Shown here in pieces: positions 16,817-24,989 of a DNA stretch of 44,844 nt. The stretch spans positions 1-44,844 of the forward strand of contig JBJXGF010000097.1 of the NCBI GenBank assembly GCA_046153015.1, read 5' to 3'. The DNA comes from JBJXGF01 sp046153015. GTDB taxonomy: Bacteria; Actinomycetota; Acidimicrobiia; Acidimicrobiales; CAIXPF01. The notes beneath the pieces were generated by a model, which saw only the letters and a program-made list of their open reading frames with translations, had not been told where the DNA came from and searched no databases. Position 1 is the stretch's first letter, and each line of letters opens with the position of its first letter. The position numbers and the translations under genes are program-made.

Positions 16817-17275
16817 GTGGCTGAAGAACGCCTGCTGTGGGAGGACCTGACCGAGGGGGACGTCGCGATCTCGTCCGGTCGCACGATCACCGAGACCGAC
16901 GTCGTGAACTTCTGCGGCCTCTCGGGGGACTTCAACTGGTTCCACGTCGACGCGGTCGCGGCCAAGGAGTCGGTGTTCGGCCAGCGCGTCGCCCACGGCA
17001 TGCTGGTGGCGTCCATCGCCACCGGCCTCCAAGTCGGCTCGATGGAGCCGAAGATCGCGACGGCCGCCTTCATGGGGCTGCGCGAGTGGCAGTTCCGCGG
17101 GGCGGTCCTCTTCGGCGACACCATCCGCGTCAGGCGGACGATCGGCGAGAAGACCGAGCACCCCAAGAGCGACAAGCAGGGCTTCGTGATCTACGAGGTC
17201 GAGGTCGTCAACCAGGACGCCAAGGTCGTCCAGAAGGGTCAGTGGAACATGCTGATCCGGCGGCGCGAGGCCTAA
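16817..17275 (+). CDS. MaoC-like hot-dog fold dehydratase
   Basis: A 152-residue single hot-dog domain protein of the MaoC/(R)-hydratase type, which hydrates enoyl-CoA thioesters or dehydrates hydroxyacyl-CoAs. The hydratase motif is visible as GDFNWFHVD with D38 and H43, followed by FGQRVAHGML. The length suits a stand-alone dimeric enzyme. Start is GTG with GAGGAGG six bases upstream. It lies 35 bases after the aminotransferase and ends just before a hairpin that probably closes the operon. Its substrate is unknown; it fits the acyl-CoA catabolic theme of the window. Confidence 0.88.
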   Translation: MAEERLLWEDLTEGDVAISSGRTITETDVVNFCGLSGDFNWFHVDAVAAKESVFGQRVAHGMLVASIATGLQVGSMEPKIATAAFMGLREWQFRGAVLFGDTIRVRRTIGEKTEHPKSDKQGFVIYEVEVVNQDAKVVQKGQWNMLIRRREA

Positions 17276-17327
17276 CGCCATCTGTCAGGACGCCCGGCTC
17301 TGACAAGGAGTCGGGCGTCCGGTGGCG
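17276..17327 (+). terminator. Strong nested hairpin after the MaoC gene
   Basis: A 13-bp stem (17288-17300 with 17308-17320, one G-T pair) around TGACAAG, enclosed by an outer 5-bp pairing (CGCCA 17276-17280, TGGCG 17323-17327). It begins immediately after the MaoC stop. There is no T-run. It may be a factor-independent terminator of the GC-rich type or an operator for the HTH gene downstream. Confidence 0.6.
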
Positions 17328-17338
17328 AACCGGGGGCC

Positions 17339-17749
17339 ATGACCAACATCGCTTCCACCCACACCATCACGGTCGCCCAGGCCGCCGAGACCCTTGCGGT
17401 CTCCGAGCGCACCGTCTGGCGCTACCTCAAGTCCGGCCGCCTGCCCGGTGAGACCGTCGGCGAGCCCGGCTCCCAGAGAACCCTGATCCCGCGCGACGCG
17501 GTCGATGCGCTGCGCGGCGGGCGCCCGGGCCCCGATGCCGACGCCCTGCGCGCCGAGCGCGACCGGCTCGTCGCCGAGCTCGCCGCCCTGCGCGCCGAGC
17601 GCGACGCGCTGAGCGACCGCGTCAGCGTGCTGCAGCGCTCGCTGTCACACCCGCTGCGGCCCGGTATCGCCGAGCGCGTGCTCAGCCGCGCCCTCGCCAT
17701 CGCCGCCGCGGCCCGCGCGCGGGGACCGCGCGCCTACTCGCTCCGCTAG
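17339..17749 (+). CDS. Small helix-turn-helix/coiled-coil DNA-binding protein
   Basis: A 136-residue protein. The N-terminus has an excisionase/MerR-like HTH at about residues 10-50 (TVAQAAETLAVSERTVWRYLKSG, then LIPRDAVDAL). A heptad-rich segment follows at about 65-103 (LRAERDRL, LAALRAERDAL), a likely dimerising coiled coil. The C-terminal about 25 residues are basic and Ala/Arg-rich. It resembles excisionase-family regulators, but no effector domain is recognised. It lies just after a strong hairpin, and its stop overlaps the opposing gene's stop in CTAG. Its target is unknown. Confidence 0.75.
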   Translation: MTNIASTHTITVAQAAETLAVSERTVWRYLKSGRLPGETVGEPGSQRTLIPRDAVDALRGGRPGPDADALRAERDRLVAELAALRAERDALSDRVSVLQRSLSHPLRPGIAERVLSRALAIAAAARARGPRAYSLR

Positions 17750-19065
17750 CCCTTGCGCAGTGGCGGGCGGCCGTCGTCGCCCGCCAGCTCGGGGTGCCAG
17801 CGCTCGAAGTGCGCGTGGTGCTGGTCGGTGACCGCACCCGGCGGGTAGTACTGGGCGTAGAAGTCGGTGTCGACGTGCTGGGCCTGGCAGGTCAGGCGCT
17901 GGTACATCGGGTCGAGGTAGGCCGGGAAGCGGCCGTAGGTGTCGTGGACGTACTGGCAGTAGTCCTTGACGATCTGGACCGTCTCCTCGCTGGGCCGCTC
18001 GATCTGCGAGGTGACCTTGTCGGGCTCGAGGTAGGCCTTGGGCTTGTCGGGCTCGTACTGGGACCACTTGCGCTCGAGGAAGGCGTCGACCGCCGCGCCC
18101 ATGTCGTCGTGGTAGGGCGGGGTGAAGGCCTCGAATACCCCGTCGCGGCCGACCGGCACGCTCGGGCCGCGCTTGGCGTCGGCGAAGCGGAAGCCGAGCC
18201 CCGGCACGTCCATCCCGCCGAGGGCGAAGCGGGCGATGTAGCCGGTGTAGGTCCAGCCGCCCAGGCCCATCGCCTGCAGGGCCAGGTTGATGTTCTGGCA
18301 GATGAAGGCCTGCTCGACGACCTGCATCGACAGCACCCGCTGCTCGAGCTCGACGATGCCCATCTGGCGGCCGGAGTCGAGGCGCCCCGAGTCGATCCAG
18401 CGCTGCAGGCCGCAGGGCGCGTAGCCGGCCGTCTCGTCCACCAGCGTGAAGCGGTAGTCGGGCGAGAAGTAGATGAACAGCAGGTTGATGTACTCGAGCG
18501 TCATGTTCGAGACCGGCAGAAAGAGCGTCGTGCCCGGCTTGTTCGCGTTCCAGTGGTTGAAGACGAACAGGCCCGGCAGGCCGGTCGGCATCTGCGCCCG
18601 GGTCGGCTCGAGCTGCTTCTTGGCGCCGCGCACCAGCTCCAGGATGAAGTCGACCTGCTGGTCGCGGGTCTTGTTCTGGAGCGTCGAGATCTCGCCGTCC
18701 TCGGGCATGAGGTTCCACATGTCGAGGAAGTAGAGCCCGTCGTCGTTGGTGAAGAAGAGCTCGGTGCCGTGGTTGGAGCACGAGCTCGGCCAGGTGCGGG
18801 CGGTCCATTGGACCATCGCGTCGGCGCCCATCGAGGGGTCGATGTCGCCCAGGTTGAGCCCGGTGAGGCCGGTGCCGGCCACCAGCAGCAGGGCCTCCTC
18901 GAGCTCGGTCAGCGGCACGGCCTCGTAGGGGCTCTCGTAGCCGAGGGTGCCGGGCATCTCCATCCCGAGCCCCATCCGGCGGCTCTTGCGGTCGAAGACC
19001 GACTGGAAGAAGGGATAGCCCAGGCCGTCGTCGAGGCCGGGGGGGTGGGGGAGGCCCGTGCTCAC
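17746..19065 (-). CDS. Nitroreductase-like protein of unknown function
   Basis: A 439-residue soluble protein that I only tentatively place. The N-terminal DRKSRRMGLGMEMPG plus the leucine-rich ELEEALLLVAGTGLTG recalls the arginine-rich FMN-binding start of nitroreductases. Around residues 250-275, VEQAFICQNINLALQAMGLGG recalls their AQNxxLAAxxLGLG helix. The remainder (a central FVFNHWNANKPG block, a C-terminal aromatic-rich part with YDP and QRLTCQAQHVDTD) is not typical, and the protein is about twice the usual length. The GTG start overlaps the acyl-CoA dehydrogenase stop (GTGA), so the two are coupled. It could be an FMN- or F420-linked oxidoreductase partner, but that is unproven. Confidence 0.5.
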   Translation of the reverse strand: MSTGLPHPPGLDDGLGYPFFQSVFDRKSRRMGLGMEMPGTLGYESPYEAVPLTELEEALLLVAGTGLTGLNLGDIDPSMGADAMVQWTARTWPSSCSNHGTELFFTNDDGLYFLDMWNLMPEDGEISTLQNKTRDQQVDFILELVRGAKKQLEPTRAQMPTGLPGLFVFNHWNANKPGTTLFLPVSNMTLEYINLLFIYFSPDYRFTLVDETAGYAPCGLQRWIDSGRLDSGRQMGIVELEQRVLSMQVVEQAFICQNINLALQAMGLGGWTYTGYIARFALGGMDVPGLGFRFADAKRGPSVPVGRDGVFEAFTPPYHDDMGAAVDAFLERKWSQYEPDKPKAYLEPDKVTSQIERPSEETVQIVKDYCQYVHDTYGRFPAYLDPMYQRLTCQAQHVDTDFYAQYYPPGAVTDQHHAHFERWHPELAGDDGRPPLRKG

Positions 19066-20204
19066 AGCCCCAGCTCCTTGCCGATGATCAGCTGCTGGAT
19101 CTCGCTGGTGCCCTCGGTGATCGAGGCGAGCTTGGCGTCACGGTAGTAGCGCTCGACCGGGTACTCGACGATGTAGCCGTAGCCGCCGTGGATCTGGACG
19201 GCCTCGCGGCAGACGTAGTCGGCCACCTCGGCCGAGAAGTACTTGGCCATCGAGGCCTCCTTCACGCACGGCCTGCCGGTCGAGTAGAGCCAGGCGGCCT
19301 TGTAGGCGAGGCTCTTGGCGGCCTCGATCCGGGTCGCCATGTCGGCCAGCTTGAAGCGGATCGCCTGGAACTTGGACAGGCTGCGCCCGAAGGCCTCGCG
19401 CTCGGTCGCGTACTGGCGGGCGGCGTCGAAGGCGGCCTCGGCGATCGCGGCCGACTTCACCCCGTGCGAGACGCGCCCGGTGATGAGCGCCTCCATCAGC
19501 GCCCCGAAGGCGCCCTCCTTGCCGCCGAGCAGGGCCTCCTCGCCGACCTCGCAGTCCTCGAAGACCAGCTCGGCGGTGTCCGAGGAGCGGTGGCCCATCT
19601 TCTCCAGCTTGCGCGTCACCTCGAAGCCCGGGGTGTCGCGGTCGACGATGAAGACGCTGATGCCCTCGCCGCGCTTGGTGCGGTCGGTGTAGGCGGCGAC
19701 CAGGCAGTAGTCGCAGATCGTCCCGTTGGTGATGAAGTTCTTGCGGCCGTTGATGACGTAGCCGCCGTTCTTCTTCTCGGCGCGCGAGGCAAGCCCCGCG
19801 GCGTCCGAGCCGGTGTTGGGCTCGGTGATCGCGTAGGCCCCGATGATCTCGCCGGCGATCGAGCGGGGCAGGTACTTCTCGCGCTGGGCGTCGGTGCCGA
19901 ACTTGTAGATCGGGAAGGCGGCCAGGTCGGCGTGCGCGTTCACCGAGGCCGTGATGCCGGCGCAGACCTTCGCCATCTCCTCGACGAAGATGCACTCGGT
20001 GATCTTGTCGGCGCCGATGCCGCCGTACTCCTCCGGGAAGACGATGCCCAGCAGGCCGAGCTCGCCGAGCATCGGGAGGACCTCGACGGGGAACTTCTCG
20101 TTGCGCTCCGCCTCCTCCACCAGTGGGGCGATCTCGCCCTGGGCGAACTCGCGGACCATCTGGCGAAGGTCCTCCTGCTCCTCCGTGAAGGCGTAGCTCA
20201 GCAT
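19062..20204 (-). CDS. Acyl-CoA dehydrogenase
   Basis: A 380-residue flavoenzyme that introduces the alpha-beta double bond into an acyl-CoA. Standard blocks are present: EEYGGIGAD, AYAITEPNTGSDAAGL, GYVINGRKNFITNG, ERLEKMGHRSS-type middle region (KLEKMGHRSSDTAELVFEDC), REAFGRSLSKFQAI and QIHGGYGYIVEYPVERYYRDAK. The catalytic base is the Glu in ITEGTSEIQ near the C-terminus, the position used by short- and medium-chain enzymes. Start is ATG with GAGG about eight bases upstream. It is first in a two-gene operon with the nitroreductase-like gene. The chain-length or branched-acid preference cannot be told. Confidence 0.95.
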   Translation of the reverse strand: MLSYAFTEEQEDLRQMVREFAQGEIAPLVEEAERNEKFPVEVLPMLGELGLLGIVFPEEYGGIGADKITECIFVEEMAKVCAGITASVNAHADLAAFPIYKFGTDAQREKYLPRSIAGEIIGAYAITEPNTGSDAAGLASRAEKKNGGYVINGRKNFITNGTICDYCLVAAYTDRTKRGEGISVFIVDRDTPGFEVTRKLEKMGHRSSDTAELVFEDCEVGEEALLGGKEGAFGALMEALITGRVSHGVKSAAIAEAAFDAARQYATEREAFGRSLSKFQAIRFKLADMATRIEAAKSLAYKAAWLYSTGRPCVKEASMAKYFSAEVADYVCREAVQIHGGYGYIVEYPVERYYRDAKLASITEGTSEIQQLIIGKELGL

Positions 20205-20291
20205 GCGGCAACCTCGGGACGGGTCGGGGAACGTCGCCGCGGGCGCGCCGACGGGGGCAACCTCGGCAAAGTTTACCCTCGGGGGGGCGGA

Positions 20292-20297
20292 TAGACT
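20292..20297 (+). promoter_or_regulatory. TAGACT -10 element, leaderless start for the SDR gene
   Basis: TAGACT ends eight bases before the GTG start, so transcription would begin at or just before the start codon. The gene has no SD, which fits leaderless translation. A weak TTTACC lies about 14 bp upstream. It faces the acyl-CoA dehydrogenase promoter region on the other strand. Confidence 0.5.
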
Positions 20298-20305
20298 GAG
20301 GGTCC

Positions 20306-21067
20306 GTGACCGACCCATTCCGCCTCGACGGTCGCACCGTCATCGTCACCGGGGCCTCGCGCGGGATCGGCGCAGAGGTCGCGCGCGGCATCGTCGCCCG
20401 TGGCGGCGGAGTGGTGCTGGTGGCCCGCTCAGCCGAGACCCTCGCCGCGCTCGCGGCCGGCCTCGACGGGCCCGTGGCGACGGTCGCCGGCGACGTCGGC
20501 GACACCATGACCGCCGGCGAGGCGCTCGACGCGGCCGAGAAGCTCGGCAACCTGTGGGGCGTCGTCAACAACGCCGGCATCAACCCCTACTACCACCCGG
20601 TCGTCGAGACCCCGCTGTCGGAGTGGGACGAGATCCTGCGGGTCAACGTGCTCGGCGCCGCGGCGATGGCGCGCGCGGTCGGGCTGGCGCTGGTCGAGGC
20701 TGGGAACGGCGGGCGGATCGTCAACCTCTCCTCGGTCGCCGGGCTCACCGGCCTTCCCAACATCGGCCCCTACAACGCCTCCAAGGCGGCCCTCGACGCG
20801 CTCACGCGCACCCTCGCCGTGGAGCTCGGTCCGGCCGGGGTGCTGTGCAACTCGATCGCCCCGGGCACGATCGCCACCGAGATGGTCGACGGCCTCATGA
20901 CCGCGAACCCCGCCCTCAAGGAGAAGCTGGTCGCCAAGGCGCCGCTCGGGCGCCTCGGGGCGGTGGCCGAGGCGGCCTGGCCGATCGTCTTCCTGCTCAC
21001 CGACGCCGCCAGCTTCATCACCGGCCAGACGATCGTGGTCGACGGCGGCCGCCTGGCCCAGGGCTAG
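20306..21067 (+). CDS. Short-chain dehydrogenase/reductase (FabG-like)
   Basis: A 253-residue classical SDR that should oxidise a hydroxyl or reduce a ketone with NAD(P). It has TGASRGIG (coenzyme loop, about 16-23), NNAG, the Ser of NLSSVAG, the catalytic YNASK, and the C-terminal GQTIVVDGG. The Arg in the coenzyme loop mildly favours NADP. The start is GTG, apparently leaderless. A GMC oxidoreductase starts two bases after its stop, so the two are co-transcribed and may act on the same alcohol or hydroxy-acid pathway. The exact substrate is not deducible. Confidence 0.93.
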   Translation: MTDPFRLDGRTVIVTGASRGIGAEVARGIVARGGGVVLVARSAETLAALAAGLDGPVATVAGDVGDTMTAGEALDAAEKLGNLWGVVNNAGINPYYHPVVETPLSEWDEILRVNVLGAAAMARAVGLALVEAGNGGRIVNLSSVAGLTGLPNIGPYNASKAALDALTRTLAVELGPAGVLCNSIAPGTIATEMVDGLMTANPALKEKLVAKAPLGRLGAVAEAAWPIVFLLTDAASFITGQTIVVDGGRLAQG

Positions 21068-21069
21068 GC

Positions 21070-22587
21070 GTGCGGATCGTCGTCTGCGGGGCCGGCACGG
21101 CCGGCTGCGTCGTCGCGGCCCGCCTCTCCGAGGACCCCGCCAACGAGGTCACGCTGCTCGAGGTGGGTCCTCACTACCGGCCCGGCGGCTGGCCGGCCGA
21201 GCTGGCCCACTCGCACCGGATCATCAAGGAGACCCACGACTGGGGCTACCTGGCGCGCGCCGGGGCCTCGCCGCGGATCGTCCACGTTCCGCGCGGGCGG
21301 GTGGTGGGGGGCTCCTCGATCACCAACGGCGCGATCGCCCTGCGCGGCCACCCCGAGCACTACGACGAGTGGGACGCCCACATCGACGGGTGGGGGTGGG
21401 AGAGCTGGCTGCCCTGGTTCCGCGCGATCGAGTCCGACCGCGACTTCGGCGCGGCCGCCTGGCACGGCGACCACGGGCCGATCCCGATCAGCCGCTACCC
21501 GCGCCCGGACTGGCTCGAGCTGCAGGAGCGCTTCGCCGAGGCGGCCCTGGCGGCGGGCCACGGATGGATCGACGACCACAACGCCCCCGGGGCGATCGGC
21601 ATCGGCCCGATCCCGCTCAACATGGTGGACGGGGTGCGCCAGACACCGGCCGACCGCTACCTCGACCCGGCCCTGGCGCGGCCCAATCTGGAGCTGCGCG
21701 CGGGGGTCACCGTCGACCGGGTCGTGCTCGAGGGGGGCGTGGCGCGCGCGGTCGAGGTGCTCGGCGCGGGCGGCCCCGAGCGCCTCGCGGCCGACGCGGT
21801 CATCATGGCCCTCGGCACCTACGCGACGCCCGCGGCGCTCCTTCGCTCGGGGGTCGGGCCGCTCGAGGAGCTCGGGCGGCACGGGATCCCGGTGGCCGCC
21901 GCGGTCCGCGGGGTCGGACGTGGGATGCAGGACCACCCCAAGGTCTCCTACCGCTTCGAGCTCGGCCTGGAGGCGCCGGCCTGGCCGAGCCCCTGGTACC
22001 AGTGCCTTCTGACCGGCGAGCATGAGGTCGGCGGTGAGCGGCGCGTCTACCAGGTGATGCCCTACTCGGGCACGGTCGAGGGGGGCCAGCGCTACACCGA
22101 TCTGAACGTCCAGGTCGCCGACGCCCGCTCCCGGCGCGGGATCATCCGGCTGCAGAGCCGCGACCCGGCCGCCCAGCCGGCGATCGAGATGGGCTGGTTC
22201 CTCGAGCCCTCCGACCGCGCCGCGGCGGTCGCCGCCGGTCGGCGCCTGCTCGAGGTGGCCCGCACGCCGCCGCTCGCCGGCGTCCTCACGCCGTGGCCCG
22301 GGCTCGACGACCCCGACCAGGTCCTGCGCACCGTCGAGACCTTCCACCACCCGGTCGGCTCCTGCCGGATGGGCCGCCCGGACGACCCCGAGGCGGTCGT
22401 CGACGGCGCGGGGCGCGTGCGCGACACCGAGGGCCTGTGGGTGATGGACGCCTCGGTGATCGCGCGGGTGCCCTCGGCCAACACGCACCTGGCCGTCATC
22501 GCCCTCGCCGAGCGCCTGGCCGGCGCCTTTCGCGGGGCGGGGGAGCGGCCCCCGGCGGAGTGGGCGACGACGGAGGATGCGACATAA
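21070..22587 (+). CDS. GMC-family FAD-dependent alcohol oxidoreductase
   Basis: A 505-residue glucose-methanol-choline family flavoprotein that oxidises an alcohol to an aldehyde or ketone. The FAD loop GAGTAG is near residue 7. VVGGSSITNG and the C-terminal block HHPVGSCRMG carry family signatures, with the first active-site His in the latter. SANTHLAVIALAER near the end supplies the second active-site position. The start is GTG two bases after the SDR stop. Together with the SDR and the aldehyde dehydrogenase further on, it could form an alcohol-to-acid oxidation route. The natural substrate, and whether oxygen or a quinone takes the electrons, are unknown. Confidence 0.92.
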   Translation: MRIVVCGAGTAGCVVAARLSEDPANEVTLLEVGPHYRPGGWPAELAHSHRIIKETHDWGYLARAGASPRIVHVPRGRVVGGSSITNGAIALRGHPEHYDEWDAHIDGWGWESWLPWFRAIESDRDFGAAAWHGDHGPIPISRYPRPDWLELQERFAEAALAAGHGWIDDHNAPGAIGIGPIPLNMVDGVRQTPADRYLDPALARPNLELRAGVTVDRVVLEGGVARAVEVLGAGGPERLAADAVIMALGTYATPAALLRSGVGPLEELGRHGIPVAAAVRGVGRGMQDHPKVSYRFELGLEAPAWPSPWYQCLLTGEHEVGGERRVYQVMPYSGTVEGGQRYTDLNVQVADARSRRGIIRLQSRDPAAQPAIEMGWFLEPSDRAAAVAAGRRLLEVARTPPLAGVLTPWPGLDDPDQVLRTVETFHHPVGSCRMGRPDDPEAVVDGAGRVRDTEGLWVMDASVIARVPSANTHLAVIALAERLAGAFRGAGERPPAEWATTEDAT

Positions 22588-22663
22588 TCGCTGTTGGCAT
22601 GCACCGGACGCGCGTGCGTGGGGAGGTGCCAGAATCCCCTCGACACCGACCCTGAGAGGACCC

Positions 22664-23161
22664 ATGCCGGAGCTTCCCGCCGCCGCCGATCCGAGCGCCT
22701 CCTACACCGCCGTGATGGAGACATCCGCCGGCGAGATCACCCTCGAGCTGTGGCCCGACCTGGCGCCCCAGACGGTGGGCAACTTCGTCGGCCTCGCGCG
22801 GCAGGGCTTCTACGACGACACGGTCTTCCACCGGATCATCCACGACTTCATGATCCAGGGCGGCTGCCCGAAGGGCACCGGCACCGGCGGCCCCGGATAC
22901 GACTTCGGCGACGAGATCAACGAGCGCAAGCTGGTGAAGGGCGTGCTCGCGATGGCCAACGCCGGGCCGAACACCAACGGCAGCCAGTTCTTCATCGTCA
23001 CCTCGCCGGCCACGCCGTGGCTCGACGGCGCCCACACCGGCTTCGGCCGGGTGATCGGCGGCGAGGACGTCGTCGAGGCGCTCGCGACGACACCGACCGG
23101 CCCCGGCGACCGGCCCCGCGAGACCCAGCGGCTGGTCACGATCCGGATCGAGGAGGGCTGA
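22664..23161 (+). CDS. Cyclophilin-type peptidyl-prolyl cis-trans isomerase
   Basis: A 165-residue cyclophilin without a signal peptide, so cytoplasmic. It speeds proline isomerisation during folding. Core residues are seen in FHRIIHDFMIQGGCP (the catalytic Arg), LAMANAGPNTNGSQFFI and HTGFGRVIGGEDVV. Start is ATG with GAGAGGA upstream, chosen over a longer frame from the preceding gene. The stop overlaps a CTG that opens the next frame (CTGA). It looks like a housekeeping gene in an otherwise catabolic run. Confidence 0.95.
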   Translation: MPELPAAADPSASYTAVMETSAGEITLELWPDLAPQTVGNFVGLARQGFYDDTVFHRIIHDFMIQGGCPKGTGTGGPGYDFGDEINERKLVKGVLAMANAGPNTNGSQFFIVTSPATPWLDGAHTGFGRVIGGEDVVEALATTPTGPGDRPRETQRLVTIRIEEG

Positions 23162-23595
23162 CGCCACCCGTCTCCTCCTCGTGGGAGATCACCCTCCTGC
23201 GTCGCCCCCCCGGCGCGCGCCGCCCGCGGGTGGCCGCCCGGGTCGTCCTCGAGGCGCCCGACCTGGCCGAGGCGCGGATCGCCGCCGAGGCCGTCCTCGA
23301 CGAGCGGCGCTCGGACGAGTCGCGCTGGTCGCTCGGGCTGCTGCGGCCGCTCACCCCGATGGCGCCCGGCACGCACCGCTACCGGGCGACCTTCGCCCTC
23401 TGGGAGGCCGGTGAGGACCGCTTCGTGCGCCGCGACGTGCATCACTGCGAGGTCTGGGCGGTCGACGCCCAGAGCGCCCGGCGCCTCGCCCAGCAGGAGA
23501 TCCGCAAGGTGAGCGGCTACGAGCCCTCGTGGCGCATCCGCCAGGTCGCGCGGGTCGACGGCGCCCGCGCCCGCCCGGCGGGCGGCCGGCGCTGA
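23158..23595 (+). CDS. Small protein of unknown function, CTG start
   Basis: A frame of 145 codons between the cyclophilin and aldehyde dehydrogenase genes, joined to both by CTGA overlaps. The product is Arg-rich with alternating strands (EITLLRRPP, TFALWEAGEDRFVRRDVHHCEVWAV) and no recognised motif. It probably is a real gene because it fills the gap exactly in one frame with normal high-GC codon use and a neat stop. No ATG lies near the N-terminus; an in-frame GTG about 24 codons in is the only conventional early start and would remove the first strand. Function unknown. Confidence 0.6.
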   Translation: MTPPVSSSWEITLLRRPPGARRPRVAARVVLEAPDLAEARIAAEAVLDERRSDESRWSLGLLRPLTPMAPGTHRYRATFALWEAGEDRFVRRDVHHCEVWAVDAQSARRLAQQEIRKVSGYEPSWRIRQVARVDGARARPAGGRR

Positions 23596-24989
23596 GCGGC
23601 GAACCCGCCCGGCGCCCACTGATCACGGGCGAGGGGCGCCGCGAGACCGCGCAGTGGCTCGCGGTCCACGCCCCGGGCGACGGGGAACTGCTGGCCGAGG
23701 TCGCGGCCGCCGATGTGGACGACGTCGACCGGGCCGTCCGGGCCGCGCAGGCCGCCTGGCCGGCGTGGGCCGCCCTTCCCCCACTCGCGCGCGGGCGCGC
23801 CCTCGCGGCCTACGCCCGCCTGGTCGACTCCGAGCAGCCGGCTCTGGCCGAGCTCGTCCACCGCGAGACCGGCAAGCCCCTCGGCGAGGCCCAGGCCGAG
23901 GTCGCCCGCGCCGCCGAGGTGGTCCATCACTTCGCCGCCGAGGCCGAGCGGATGTGGGCCCAGCAGATGCCCGGCCCGACGCTCGCCACCGGCAGCTGGG
24001 TGCGCCCCTCGCCCCTCGGGGTGGTCGCCGCCATCACCCCCTGGAACTTCCCCGTCGCGCTGGTCGTCTGGAAGCTCGCGCCGGCGCTCGCCGCCGGCTG
24101 CGCGGTGGTGGTGAAGCCCGCCGTCGAGGCGCCCCTCGCGGCCTGGGCGCTCTGCGATCTGGCCGAGCAGGCCGGCCTGCCGCCCGGCCTGGTGAGCTGC
24201 CTGACCGGCGACGGACCCCTGGTCGGGGAGGCCCTCGCCACCCACCCTGAGGTCGCCAAGGTCGCCTTCACCGGATCGCGCCGGGTCGCCGAGCAGATCG
24301 CCGGCTGGGCGGCGCCGCGGCTGAAGGCGCTCTCGCTCGAGCTCGGCGGCCACGGGGCGCTCGTGGTGCTGCCCGACGCCGACCTCGACATCGCCGCCGA
24401 GGTCGCGACCATGCAGGGCTACGTCAACTCGGGACAGGCCTGTTATGCGGTCAACCGGGTGCTCGTGCCACCCGCCCTCGCGGGCGACCTGCTCGAGCGG
24501 ATGCGCGCGCGCATCGCCGCCATCGCCCTCGGGCCGATGACCACCGACCGCGGCCTGGCGCGCCACCACGCCCTCCTGGAGGAGGCCCGCGGCCACACGG
24601 GGGTGGCGATCGAGGGCGGCGAGGAGATCTCCCCCGGCCGCCTGTCGCCGGCCCTGGTCACCGGCGCCGGGCCGGGCGTGCGGCTGGTCGACGAGGAGCC
24701 CTTCACCCCGATCGTGGCGGTGATCGAGGTCGCCGACACCGCCGCGGCGATCGCGGAGGCCAACCGCCCCGACTACGGGCTGGTCAACTACGTCTGCGGG
24801 GCGGACCTGCGCGCCGCCCTCGAGACCGCCCAGGCGCTCGCCTCGGGCACCGTCGTGGTGAACGGCTGGCGCGTGGTGGTGCCCTACGCCCCCTACGCCG
24901 GCTGGCGCGGCTCAGGGGTCGGCGCCGAGCTCGGGCGGCCCGGGCTCGAGGCCTTCGTGCACTGGCAGCACCTGCGCGTCCTGGCCTAG
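23592..24989 (+). CDS. Aldehyde dehydrogenase (succinate-semialdehyde dehydrogenase-like)
   Basis: An NAD(P)-dependent aldehyde dehydrogenase of about 465 residues that oxidises an aldehyde to an acid. It shows ITPWNFPVALVVWKLAPALAAG, FTGSRRVAEQI, the catalytic Glu in LELGGHGALVV and the catalytic Cys in NSGQACYAVNR. The C-terminus has YAPYAGWRGSGVG. The frame at the family N-terminus (RPLITGEGR) opens at CTG overlapping the previous stop (CTGA). A GTG start at 23529 would overlap that gene by 67 bases and add a Pro/Arg-rich tail, so I prefer CTG. It converges on a second aldehyde dehydrogenase, sharing CTAG stops. Confidence 0.88.
   Translation: MSGEPARRPLITGEGRRETAQWLAVHAPGDGELLAEVAAADVDDVDRAVRAAQAAWPAWAALPPLARGRALAAYARLVDSEQPALAELVHRETGKPLGEAQAEVARAAEVVHHFAAEAERMWAQQMPGPTLATGSWVRPSPLGVVAAITPWNFPVALVVWKLAPALAAGCAVVVKPAVEAPLAAWALCDLAEQAGLPPGLVSCLTGDGPLVGEALATHPEVAKVAFTGSRRVAEQIAGWAAPRLKALSLELGGHGALVVLPDADLDIAAEVATMQGYVNSGQACYAVNRVLVPPALAGDLLERMRARIAAIALGPMTTDRGLARHHALLEEARGHTGVAIEGGEEISPGRLSPALVTGAGPGVRLVDEEPFTPIVAVIEVADTAAAIAEANRPDYGLVNYVCGADLRAALETAQALASGTVVVNGWRVVVPYAPYAGWRGSGVGAELGRPGLEAFVHWQHLRVLA

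Noticed and set aside
23529..23591. GTG start for the aldehyde dehydrogenase 63 bases earlier
   Set aside because: It adds a Pro/Arg-rich tail and overlaps the upstream gene by 67 bases with no SD. The family N-terminus begins right after the CTG.
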